This document shows, piece by piece, positions 1 through 5,387 of a stretch of DNA of 8,304 nucleotides (the first letter of the stretch is position 1; each line of letters starts with the position of its first letter). Location: NCBI GenBank assembly GCA_002502785.1, contig DAQG01000115.1, forward strand, positions 1 to 8,304, read 5' to 3'. The notes below the pieces were generated by a model. It was not told the origin of the DNA. It saw nothing but the letters and a program-made list of their open reading frames with translations, and searched no databases. The translations under genes and the position numbers were made by a program. The DNA is from Methanothrix harundinacea. Its GTDB lineage: Archaea > Halobacteriota > Methanosarcinia > Methanotrichales > Methanotrichaceae.

Positions 1-18
1 CACATTCGGCACGCTGCC
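1..18. repeat. Left arm of an 18-bp inverted repeat at the window ends
   Basis: Bases 1-18 read CACATTCGGCACGCTGCC, the exact reverse complement of bases 8285-8302. Identity stops at base 19 (T here, against a G at 8284 that would need to be an A). The two arms sit at or within two bases of the window ends, so chance is very unlikely. Read outward from the window, both start GGCAGCGTGCCGAATGTG, as expected if both edges enter the terminal inverted repeat of the same insertion sequence. An adapter or primer remnant is the main alternative. No transposase is visible inside the window. Confidence 0.7.
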
Positions 19-619
19 TCTTGGATTTTTGGGGAAGAGTTATTTTGAACAAATACGTAGGGATGATGAAAAACAAAAAGGACAAAAGAGGGCTTATAGC
101 AGACTAAAAGGGTGCCAATATTTGATATTGCAGGCATGTGATTTGAATTCTATTACGCTAATAGATGAGGGTTATTGGAAATCGGTCTACTTTATACATA
201 TGCCTAATAATCATGAAGATCAAATTCTATATTTAAAAGAACATCCATATGCCAAACGATTTGAAGAAATAAGATATAGATCAAACGAAACCGCCTTAGA
301 GGCAGCCAAATCTTGTAATGAATTCGCAGAACGCATTTCTGACGTTGAATTTTTATTCACAATTTCACCCACATTAAGTGAACTAATAGATAACGTTGAA
401 CTCTCATTGACTGAGATGATTGAGTTTTGGAATGATATCAACGAATCCTTTAATACAGTTATGAATCCAAAAATAGAGTATAAAGAAAAAGAGGTTTTAT
501 TAAACAAATTAAAAGATACTCAATCGGAAAAATCCGAAAAAAAGTTAAGTAAATTTGCAGAATGCATAATTGCTTTGCTAAACTACCTTAAAACCGAATT
601 AGACGAAAATCAGGCTTAA
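2..619 (+). CDS. Unrecognised AT-rich protein, 5' end open at window edge
   Basis: The reading frame is open from base 2 to the TAA at 617-619. The first usable start inside is TTG at 29 (196 residues), but it has no Shine-Dalgarno sequence, and the first residues come from the terminal repeat, so the true start may lie outside. The protein is soluble, with no signal peptide or membrane segment. It is rich in Glu, Lys, Asn and Ile, and its C-terminal third is charged and probably helical or coiled-coil (many Lys/Glu around residues 150-195). I recognise no family or catalytic motif. Base composition is far more AT-rich than every other gene here, with many ATA, AAA, GAA and AAT codons, which points to recent transfer or an accessory island. 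It ends tail-to-tail with the minus-strand frame at 588-1007, overlapping by 32 bases. Confidence 0.6.
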   Translation, partial: TFGTLPLGFLGKSYFEQIRRDDEKQKGQKRAYSRLKGCQYLILQACDLNSITLIDEGYWKSVYFIHMPNNHEDQILYLKEHPYAKRFEEIRYRSNETALEAAKSCNEFAERISDVEFLFTISPTLSELIDNVELSLTEMIEFWNDINESFNTVMNPKIEYKEKEVLLNKLKDTQSEKSEKKLSKFAECIIALLNYLKTELDENQA

Positions 620-1007
620 AGCAGATGGCAGTTTTTGAGGTAATCATCATTTTCCCTTTAAATACCGTCTTTATCATCCGCTCAACGTCGCGATACGAAG
701 GTGGCTTTGGCCACATCTCCCAGCTCGGCATATCAAGGTCATAATCAGCCGCGTCTGGTGGAACTTTCGTAACATCTATTTCGATGTGTCTTATCGTTGT
801 GCCGTTAGGCTTTACTTCGACCCCTTCTGCTGGATAGAACTCCACCCAATTATTCCCCAGATTGAATTTGGATGGTACGCCTGGATCTGGTTGATATTTC
901 GCGTGGAGTTTTTGGAGATGTAGCACAGTGGCACTTTTGATTGTAGGATAGACCAGCCGGAGAATCCCACAAATCTGAATCTGCCACCCGTTCGTTGGAA
1001 ATACCAA
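588..1007 (-). CDS. Unrecognised protein, probably a frameshifted third gene of the HTH/STT3 operon
   Basis: This frame reads leftward for 139 codons with protein-like composition (for example the stretch DVTKVPPDAADYDLDMPSWEMW around residues 79-100), but I do not recognise a family. Its own start is poor: an in-frame TGA lies immediately upstream at 1010-1008, and the first codon is a TTG far from any ribosome site. In the adjacent frame a good start exists: after the STT3-like gene stops at 1042 comes GGAGG (1038-1034), then GTG codons at 1032 and 1023 in a frame open to 850. The simplest reading is one gene starting near 1032 or 1023 that shifted frame downstream of 1008, by mutation or sequencing indel. 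The last about 17 codons lie in the AT-rich composition of the left gene, so the natural 3' end may also have been replaced near 620-640. Confidence 0.45.
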   Translation of the reverse strand: MVFPTNGWQIQICGILRLVYPTIKSATVLHLQKLHAKYQPDPGVPSKFNLGNNWVEFYPAEGVEVKPNGTTIRHIEIDVTKVPPDAADYDLDMPSWEMWPKPPSYRDVERMIKTVFKGKMMITSKTAICFKPDFRLIRF

Positions 1008-1041
1008 TCAATTCTAGACGCACCGCCTCCACACCTCCAGG

Positions 1042-1830
1042 TTAGGAGGCCAGCTTATAAATCCTCATCCTGCCGTTGTCAAACGCTTTCGAGAACCCCT
1101 CTATATCATCGCCGTTGACCATCCTGGTGAAGATGGTTTGCTTTTTCAGGTACTGTCTCTTATCGGAAATATCTGAGCTGGGATCTGTGGGCCACTCTAT
1201 GTGATCGTCGAAGTTTACTCCAGCCCCAATTACCACCGCCGGGTACTTGCCTAAATCGTCGGACATTACAAGTGCATAATCCGCTCCGTACTCTTGGGCT
1301 ATTTCCTTGGCAGATGTGACATCCTCAGATACGAAGAAATCTGCCACATCCCTGACCTTTTCATCAGACTCAAATGGATACCACAGAGCATATTCTATCT
1401 TATGCCAGGGCTTTCCTGGAGCAGAGTAGCCACCAATCGTATTCTTGATTCTTCTGGACGCTTCGTTTATCACAACTCCGCGGCCTCCAATCGTCTCAAT
1501 CCCGTCAGCATAATCCCACCAGGCCAGCACTGTCGCATCACTCTCTGTATTGTCCGCTATCCATTGGTAACCTTCTACGGCTTTTGAGTCGCTCATTAAC
1601 CAATCCAGGGATTGCATGTTGTCGAACTCAAGTTTCATCCCCACCAGGGCTGAGGCAAGCACCAACACCAATACAATTGCCGCTATGCCTGCTGTCCTGC
1701 TTCTCGTGCTTAGCTGCATTTTCATGAACGTTTCCCTCCATAGAAAATCGGTTCCAGAGGCCTTCTGCACTTTCTGCTTCTTTGGGCACCACCCGGTCCA
1801 GTCTTCGACGATTTCACCAAACCGCACCAT
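1042..1830 (-). CDS. Single-pass membrane protein with stand-alone STT3/AglB-like C-terminal domain
   Basis: This 262-residue protein has three parts. Residues 1-35 form a cytoplasmic head with the motif TGWCPKK, resembling the GWCPN N-terminus I recall from methanogen DUF1673 membrane proteins. Residues 47-65 are one hydrophobic membrane helix. Residues about 70-262 form an extracytoplasmic domain like the C-terminal globular part of archaeal oligosaccharyltransferase STT3/AglB, with WWDYA at 104-108 where the family has WWDYG, followed by IGGRGVVINEASRRIKNTIGG. The roughly ten-helix catalytic GT-C half of a real STT3 is absent, so it is unlikely to transfer glycans alone; a glycan- or acceptor-binding or sensing role is inference. 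ATG 1830 overlaps the regulator's stop (TGATG) and is preceded by AAGGAG at 8 bases. A second start, ATG 1725, has GGAGGG at 8 bases and would give only the membrane helix and outer domain. Confidence 0.75.
   Translation of the reverse strand: MVRFGEIVEDWTGWCPKKQKVQKASGTDFLWRETFMKMQLSTRSRTAGIAAIVLVLVLASALVGMKLEFDNMQSLDWLMSDSKAVEGYQWIADNTESDATVLAWWDYADGIETIGGRGVVINEASRRIKNTIGGYSAPGKPWHKIEYALWYPFESDEKVRDVADFFVSEDVTSAKEIAQEYGADYALVMSDDLGKYPAVVIGAGVNFDDHIEWPTDPSSDISDKRQYLKKQTIFTRMVNGDDIEGFSKAFDNGRMRIYKLAS
1734..1739 (-). promoter_or_regulatory. Internal Shine-Dalgarno before alternative start ATG 1725
   Basis: On the minus strand GGAGGG is followed after 8 bases by ATG AAA ATG at 1725. It lies inside the STT3-like gene, in frame, just before the membrane helix. 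The site is as good as that of the upstream start at 1830, so either two products are made or the shorter protein is the real one. The head-motif resemblance and the TGATG coupling favour 1830 being used as well. Confidence 0.45.
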
Positions 1831-2276
1831 CAGACCATCTCCTTCAATTTCGAAAATAACTCCTCTGCCATTTTCGTGGGATCTGCCGTCCGATTTAGCG
1901 TGATATCGAGCTCTTCAGCGTAATCCCAAAGCAGTTTGATGCACTCCGCGTATTCCTCACATGCCCCGCAATCACCGTCGTGTTCGTACCACACCTGGAG
2001 GCCGTGGCTCCCGGAGACGAAGATGATCGCATCTACGTCTAGAGGAACCGAACGACCGAGAAGGACACCAAGCTGTGGATTAATTTTCACGATTGCGATT
2101 TTGTTGGCTCTTGCCATCTCACGGAGAGCGGTCTCGATCTTACTACCTATTGTGAGAAGAGCTTTCGAGACCGCCTGTCGGGAGATCCCAAAGTTCGTGG
2201 CGATCGCCGTGTTGGATATCCGGGCGCGTCTTAGCTTCCAGAACTCGAACTGTTTTTCGTTGATGAACAAGTTCAC
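1830..2276 (-). CDS. Tfx-like helix-turn-helix transcriptional regulator with C-terminal Cys cluster
   Basis: This 148-residue protein begins with an N-terminal DNA-binding region resembling the archaeal Tfx family: FINEKQFEFWKLRRARIS, then a helix-turn-helix at about 20-41 (NTAIATNFGISRQAVSKAL). A middle domain (about 60-100, KINPQLGVLLG to GLQVWYEHDG) is followed by C103-x2-C106-x5-C112, a possible metal or redox site, and then a helical tail. The start is GTG 2276: the TATA box lies about 29 bases upstream, so the transcript should begin at or within a couple of bases of the GTG, and there is no room for a Shine-Dalgarno site. A perfect inverted repeat touches the start codon, suggesting it controls itself. 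Its stop overlaps the start of the STT3-like membrane gene, so the two are translated together. Family assignment is from motif memory. The ligand or signal is unknown. Confidence 0.8.
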   Translation of the reverse strand: MNLFINEKQFEFWKLRRARISNTAIATNFGISRQAVSKALLTIGSKIETALREMARANKIAIVKINPQLGVLLGRSVPLDVDAIIFVSGSHGLQVWYEHDGDCGACEEYAECIKLLWDYAEELDITLNRTADPTKMAEELFSKLKEMV

Positions 2277-2300
2277 GTGTCAACCTCTGCAGGTTGACAC
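2277..2300. promoter_or_regulatory. Perfect 10-bp inverted repeat, candidate operator of the HTH operon
   Basis: GTGTCAACCT (2277-2286) and AGGTTGACAC (2291-2300) are exact reverse complements separated by CTGC. The site fills the gap between the TATA box (2302-2309) and the GTG start (2276-2274). A dimer bound here would overlap the initiation complex and block transcription. As the downstream gene is an HTH protein, autorepression is the natural inference. With transcription starting near 2278, the repeat would mostly not be transcribed, so an RNA hairpin role is unlikely. Confidence 0.75.
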
Positions 2301-2312
2301 ACTTATAGTTTT
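2301..2312 (-). promoter_or_regulatory. Archaeal TATA box with BRE-like purines, HTH operon promoter
   Basis: On the minus strand the sequence AGGGAAAACTATAAGT (2316-2301) combines a purine-rich BRE-like element with a TATA core ACTATAAG at 2309-2302. Archaeal transcription starts about 25-27 bases downstream of the TATA centre, which falls at about 2279-2278, directly at the GTG start. This predicts a leaderless mRNA. Confidence 0.6.
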
Positions 2313-2478
2313 CCCTAACCTTGCCCGGGGGCGGAGTCCAATCGGATGCGTTAGATGCCGTCAGGCTTGAACTCTTCGCGGGATCTCAAAGCCTTGGAAG
2401 CCTCGGTCGTGGGCCATTGAAACAAATCTTCAGAACCAGCTTCGTGCACTGAATTTATGGGATCCGAGCAAACCGGAC

Positions 2479-2524
2479 GGGGGTGGGGAGGGGGCGAGCG
2501 TGCGCTCCAACTCCCCTATCGCCC
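2479..2524. other. G-rich tract followed by nested inverted repeats in the intergenic gap
   Basis: The gap between the HTH operon promoter and the secreted-protein gene (about 2317-2536) shows no gene. It contains three G runs (5, 4 and 5 Gs, 2479-2494, separated by single T and A). Next comes an outer pair GGGCGA (2492-2497)/TCGCCC (2519-2524) and an inner pair GAGCG (2496-2500)/CGCTC (2503-2507). The inner loop is only two bases and the two stems overlap, so both cannot form fully. On the minus strand it follows the stop of the 2537-2947 gene and might act in 3'-end formation, but no T-run accompanies it. Confidence 0.25.
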
Positions 2525-2536
2525 GGAAATCGGCGT

Positions 2537-2947
2537 TTATTCTCTTATGCGGCTGAACGTCTGCATGAACACTTCTCCCGGCTCTCCGTCCTGAAGATAT
2601 ACCAGTTCGATCTCGTCTTCGGAAATGACCGTTCCAAGGTCGTAGCCCGAGATGAACTCCGCGATGTAGAGGCTCTTGTTATCTGAGCCGATGGCACCGG
2701 CGAAGCCCTCGACCACATCGGTCCCGTTCAACTGGTAGGTCAGCTCCCCGGTGAAGACGGGGCCCTTCTGCTCTGTGATGTTGAGGGTCACTGTACCGTA
2801 AGCCCCACCTTCGACGTAACCCGCCTTCTCATTATACCCAGGACCCGAACCGGCCCAGATCCCCACCAGATCCGGAATTTCCGCCGCACAGATGCCCGTG
2901 ACCGAAAGGGCAAAAGCCAACAGTCCAATTGACAAAATCTTTTTCAT
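2537..2947 (-). CDS. Small secreted beta-rich (barrel-like) protein of unknown function
   Basis: This 136-residue protein has a classical signal peptide (MKK, hydrophobic 4-19, likely cleavage after CAA at about 20-22). The mature part of about 114 residues has alternating polar/hydrophobic strands: DLVGIWAGSGPGY (26-38), TVTLNITEQKGPVFTGELTY (52-71), GFAGAIGSDNKSLYIAEF, GYDLGTVISEDEIELVYL and a short tail. The opening GxWxGxGxGY and the repeating strand-turn pattern resemble small lipocalin- or avidin-like barrel proteins that occur in several methanogen genomes. A ligand-binding or envelope role is inference. C20 lies at the end of the signal, but the preceding residues TGI do not form a convincing lipobox. 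Start ATG 2947 is fixed by the signal peptide. It stands alone on the minus strand, with a possible promoter at 2979-2990 (GGAAAAATTC). Confidence 0.75.
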   Translation of the reverse strand: MKKILSIGLLAFALSVTGICAAEIPDLVGIWAGSGPGYNEKAGYVEGGAYGTVTLNITEQKGPVFTGELTYQLNGTDVVEGFAGAIGSDNKSLYIAEFISGYDLGTVISEDEIELVYLQDGEPGEVFMQTFSRIRE

Positions 2948-3032
2948 GCACTTATATTAGCTCATATCTGTCTGATGAATTTTTCCGTCCCGGTATGAAG
3001 GGCTGAAAAACGGCGGACGAATGAGAATAAGA

Positions 3033-3040
3033 TTTTATAT
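3033..3040 (+). promoter_or_regulatory. TATA box for the zinc-ribbon gene
   Basis: TTTTATAT at 3033-3040, preceded by purine-rich AGAATAAGA, matches the archaeal TATA consensus. It predicts a start site around 3062-3064, giving a leader of about 20 bases that contains GGAGG at 3070-3074, 9 bases before ATG 3084. Confidence 0.6.
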
Positions 3041-3083
3041 CCGATAGCGCCAACAGGCCGTTAATTTCAGGAGGATAGTCGAT

Positions 3084-3260
3084 ATGCCTGACAAATCGAC
3101 TCAGGGATCAGGGAAAGGCAAGGGAAATAAGCGTAATAAGGGTCAGAACCCCAGCGCCTGCGTCTGCCCTCGGTGCGGCTTCGAGATCGAGAAAACCAAC
3201 GGCGTGAACTGCCGTTCGATAAAATGTCCGGAATGCAGAGTTCCTCTAATGGGCAAATAA
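3084..3260 (+). CDS. Small zinc-ribbon protein (58 aa)
   Basis: ATG 3084 to TAA 3258-3260 encodes 58 residues: a flexible basic N-terminus rich in Gly, Lys, Asn and Gln (1-22), then a compact Cys domain. The cysteines are C26, C28, C31, C43, C48 and C51, arranged as CVCPRCG ... GVNCRSIKCPEC, with a C-terminal PLMGK. The paired CPxC knuckles are typical of a zinc ribbon. Similar CxCPxCG...CP.C small proteins often stand near NifB/dinitrogenase-cofactor-like genes, but no such gene is visible here. GGAGG lies 9 bases before the ATG and a clear TATA box upstream, so expression is well supported despite the size. The basic tail suggests nucleic-acid contact, which is inference. Confidence 0.8.
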   Translation: MPDKSTQGSGKGKGNKRNKGQNPSACVCPRCGFEIEKTNGVNCRSIKCPECRVPLMGK

Positions 3261-3445
3261 ATGATCCCCTGATCCTTCCGGCACCTGAACCGACCGGACC
3301 AATTCGCTATTCAATTCTTTCAAGTTCGCCAGGCATTCCTGATATTCCAGGGGTTCCTGGTCTTCTCCTTTTCCGATATTCGGTCGCCTTTGAGCCGTGC
3401 GAGCAAGGGCGATGTGGACGAATCAGTATGAGGAGCTTTGCGAAA

Positions 3446-3466
3446 AAGCCTGAAAAGGCTTATATC
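3446..3466 (+). promoter_or_regulatory. TATA box with adjoining inverted repeat, promoter of the acidic peptide gene
   Basis: TTATATC (3460-3466) is a good TATA element about 48 bases before ATG 3511 and predicts a transcript start near 3488. AAGCCT (3446-3451) and AGGCTT (3456-3461) form a perfect 6-bp inverted repeat around GAAA that overlaps the BRE region and the first TATA bases. A protein bound there would compete with TBP/TFB, so it is a candidate operator. Chance occurrence of a 6-bp repeat is possible. Confidence 0.45.
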
Positions 3467-3510
3467 TTCCGATCTCAAGACCCCAAACCAGATTGTCAGA
3501 AGTGATCGGC

Positions 3511-3744
3511 ATGAAGAAGATAATCGTTTCAGCATCAGTGATCATCGTAGCGCTGGCCCTGATATTCGGTCTGCCAGCCTGGGAAGAGGAGGAGTCGCCG
3601 GTGGCGGCCGAGAACATGATCGAAAACCAGAACCCCGAGACGGCCGACGCCGGCGAGAACTTAGAGGAGGATATGATCTCTGAGAATCTCACCGCCGTCG
3701 ATGTCAGCGTCGACGAGGGTCTCTCCGAAGCATCGGGCCCGTAA
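3511..3744 (+). CDS. Small acidic exported or membrane-anchored peptide (77 aa)
   Basis: ATG 3511 starts MKKIIVSASV, followed by a hydrophobic stretch (about 4-20) acting as a signal peptide or anchor. The remaining 55 or so residues are strongly acidic (EEEESP, ENLEED, DVSVDEG), low in hydrophobics and probably unstructured. No cysteines or catalytic motif. I recognise no family. ATG 3511 is preferred over the in-frame TTG 3493 because it begins with the positively charged n-region of a signal peptide. Only a weak GTGAT precedes it. The gene has its own TATA promoter and is followed by a hairpin and T-run, so it looks like a single transcription unit. A surface or metal-binding role is speculation from charge alone. 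Confidence 0.65.
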   Translation: MKKIIVSASVIIVALALIFGLPAWEEEESPVAAENMIENQNPETADAGENLEEDMISENLTAVDVSVDEGLSEASGP

Positions 3745-3789
3745 ATCTGCCGTTCGGAGAAGCTGTCGACGACATTTTTTTGGATTTTT
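3722..3789 (+). terminator. Hairpin plus T-run terminator after the acidic peptide gene
   Basis: TCTCCGAA (3722-3729) pairs perfectly with TTCGGAGA (3753-3760), an 8-bp stem with a 23-base loop spanning the stop codon. Fourteen bases later come T7 (3775-3781) and T5 (3785-3789). Archaeal termination depends chiefly on T-runs, so the two T tracts are the stronger evidence. The stem may be incidental. Confidence 0.55.
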
Positions 3790-3836
3790 GCGGGATCTGG
3801 CGGCCATTCATCGCCCCTTGCCCGCCATCTTACGAG

Positions 3837-4445
3837 TCAGAAGCTCAGGGCTTCTTTTGGGCAGGCCTCGACGCACCGGCCGCACTTTATGCAGTCGGGC
3901 TTCTCGGCGATCTCATTCACCTCAAGCTGCATCGGACAGACCGTTTTGCATACGCCGCAGTCGATGCAGAGGTCCGGGTCGAGCTTCAGCTGATATTTCC
4001 CCCGGCCAAGACGCCTCTGGAGCGTCCCCATGGGGCAGAAGGTGCACCAGGCTCTCGGGCTCAGGGCCACTCCGAGGAAGATCGAGGCGGAGGTGGTGAG
4101 GATGCACATGGTGACGAATACCATCCCGACTTTATCCACCATCCCCTGGGTCAAAAGGATCCTCCATATCATGAAGCCCATCAGGCCGATGAAGACCGGC
4201 ACCCTCAGCACCATGCTCCGAAAGATTCGGGGTATCGGAAGGTGGCGGCTGATCCTCCCGATCCAGAAGTCGTTGAAGCTGCCCCGAGGACAGAGGTTTC
4301 CGCAAAACCACCTGCCTCGAAAGGGGCTGATGATCATGAGGGTGAGAAATACCAGGGCCACAACGTACCCGAGCTTTGGGTACCAGATGCCTCCGACGGA
4401 TACCAGGACGACGATTATTCCCAGGTAGGGAGTTATCTTGAGCAT
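3837..4445 (-). CDS. NapH-type membrane 4Fe-4S polyferredoxin
   Basis: This 202-residue membrane iron-sulfur protein would carry electrons at the membrane, as NapH/NosR/CcoG relatives do. From ATG 4445: helices at about 6-21 and 26-41, then RGRWFCGNLCPRGS with C48 and C52; helices at about 82-98 and 106-127; SPRAWCTFCPMG with C134 and C137; then two ferredoxin clusters, C160-x2-C163-x2-C166-x3-C170-P and C185-x2-C188-x2-C191-x3-C195-P. All eight ferredoxin cysteines are present. The CxxxCP and CxxCP motifs after membrane helices are hallmarks of the family. A TTG at 4454 would lie before the predicted transcript start, so ATG 4445 is preferred. No reductase or quinone/methanophenazine partner is adjacent, so its electron donor and acceptor are not known from context. 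Confidence 0.88.
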   Translation of the reverse strand: MLKITPYLGIIVVLVSVGGIWYPKLGYVVALVFLTLMIISPFRGRWFCGNLCPRGSFNDFWIGRISRHLPIPRIFRSMVLRVPVFIGLMGFMIWRILLTQGMVDKVGMVFVTMCILTTSASIFLGVALSPRAWCTFCPMGTLQRRLGRGKYQLKLDPDLCIDCGVCKTVCPMQLEVNEIAEKPDCIKCGRCVEACPKEALSF

Positions 4446-4474
4446 AATTCTCAAGAAATATTATTTGTCAGGAT

Positions 4475-4482
4475 CTTATATC
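4475..4482 (-). promoter_or_regulatory. TATA box of the polyferredoxin gene
   Basis: On the minus strand GATATAAG (4482-4475), preceded by purine-rich CGGAAAAATA, is a good TATA/BRE pair. The start site should fall near 4451, leaving a leader of about six bases before ATG 4445 and excluding TTG 4454. There is no Shine-Dalgarno site, which fits near-leaderless translation. Confidence 0.5.
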
Positions 4483-4570
4483 TATTTTTCCGGAGACTTT
4501 CGGACGCGATAACGCCAAATCCGGATATATTTTGGACTTTGAGGTTGGGAATCGGCCAGACTAGGCCCGA

Positions 4571-5113
4571 CTATCTCTTCATCCAGAAATCCCTGTCCAG
4601 GAGCAGGTGAAGGTTGTAGCCGAGGAAGGAGGCAAAGGCGATGAAGAGCGCCTCGCCCGGAGTCATGTTGAAACCGAACCTCACGATGGTGAAGGCAAGA
4701 AGGGCGTATACCGCGGCGAAGACCGAAGAGTGGACGACTCCCCTGTGGTTCGGCATCAGCGCCTTGAAAAGGTTCCAGGCGACGACGGCAACCAGAGCCG
4801 CCACGGCCCAGGCGAGGGCCAGGTTGATGACGGGGCTGGAGGTGAAGTGGAGCGCAAGGCCCAGGTTCCTGAAGGCGGAGATCCCGACGGCCACCGAGAC
4901 GAAGGGCTTGATCACCCTATGGATCAGAGCTTCGGGATGGTCCATGTCCGGCAAGTCCGAGCCCAGGACATAGAAGGCGTAGCCGAGGGACATGGCCATG
5001 AAGGTCATATCGATGGGAAGGCCCAAGTGGAAGCTCAGGACTGCTAGGATCAAAATCGCAATCGGATAAGTCAAAATTCCGGCCAGAACGTGCTCGTCGT
5101 AGTTCAAATCCAC
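4571..5113 (-). CDS. YdjM/DUF457-like membrane-bound metal-dependent hydrolase
   Basis: This 180-residue integral membrane protein has four or five hydrophobic segments (about 11-32, 38-52, 70-90, 96-118, 130-148, 155-170). It carries the polar pattern of the YdjM/DUF457 family: H8 near the N-terminus, GSDLPDMDHPE (51-61: D53, D56, D58, H59), NHRGVVHS (122-129: H123, R124, H128) and GYNLHLLLD (165-173: H169, D173). These His and Asp residues are the expected metal ligands. The substrate is unknown for the family (bacterial YdjM is SOS-regulated and named from metal-hydrolase similarity). Start GTG 5113 is the only candidate, because an in-frame TAA lies three codons upstream. A TTAAAAGG element at 5160-5153 is a possible TATA box. 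It may be a separate unit from the polyferredoxin gene, from which it is parted by about 125 bases with their own promoter. Confidence 0.82.
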   Translation of the reverse strand: MDLNYDEHVLAGILTYPIAILILAVLSFHLGLPIDMTFMAMSLGYAFYVLGSDLPDMDHPEALIHRVIKPFVSVAVGISAFRNLGLALHFTSSPVINLALAWAVAALVAVVAWNLFKALMPNHRGVVHSSVFAAVYALLAFTIVRFGFNMTPGEALFIAFASFLGYNLHLLLDRDFWMKR

Positions 5114-5387
5114 GTCCCCTTAATCGATCCCATTGCCATCTTCGTTCCCACCCCTTTTAACCCTCCAGAGGGAAAGCGACGACTGATGGGGATTTTACTT
5201 TTTCCCTCCATCTGAATCCCAGGCGAAAAGCGGGAGGATGAGACGAAGCTCCAAGGGGTGATGCTGGAGAGAGCCATTCGGTTGATCCTGCTGGCGACCA
5301 GTGCGACTCGGCCAAATGGCGCTGAGAAAAGAGGCAAGCGAGCGTATCCAAGCGTATTATTACCTGGGCCTCGTTTATGGGGAAATC

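Noticed and set aside
3261..3505. Plus-strand frame continuing past the zinc-ribbon gene, containing a GIPDIPGVPG-like 9-base periodic stretch (about 3333-3360)
   Set aside because: The upstream half overlaps the zinc-ribbon gene in another frame, no start or ribosome site suits the remainder, and the three-unit periodicity is too short and imperfect to call a repeat. The gap to 3510 otherwise holds only the promoter of the next gene.
3780..4610. Long plus-strand open frame across the polyferredoxin gene
   Set aside because: It is antisense to a gene with intact family motifs, is rich in Pro/His/Asp as expected from reversed GC-rich codons, and has no recognisable domain or ribosome site.
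5301..5387. Upstream extension of the two-helix membrane protein (GTG 5301 or ATG 5316)
   Set aside because: There is no ribosome site before either codon and the added segment is unlike a membrane-protein N-terminus, whereas ATG 5388 has GGGG at 5 bases.
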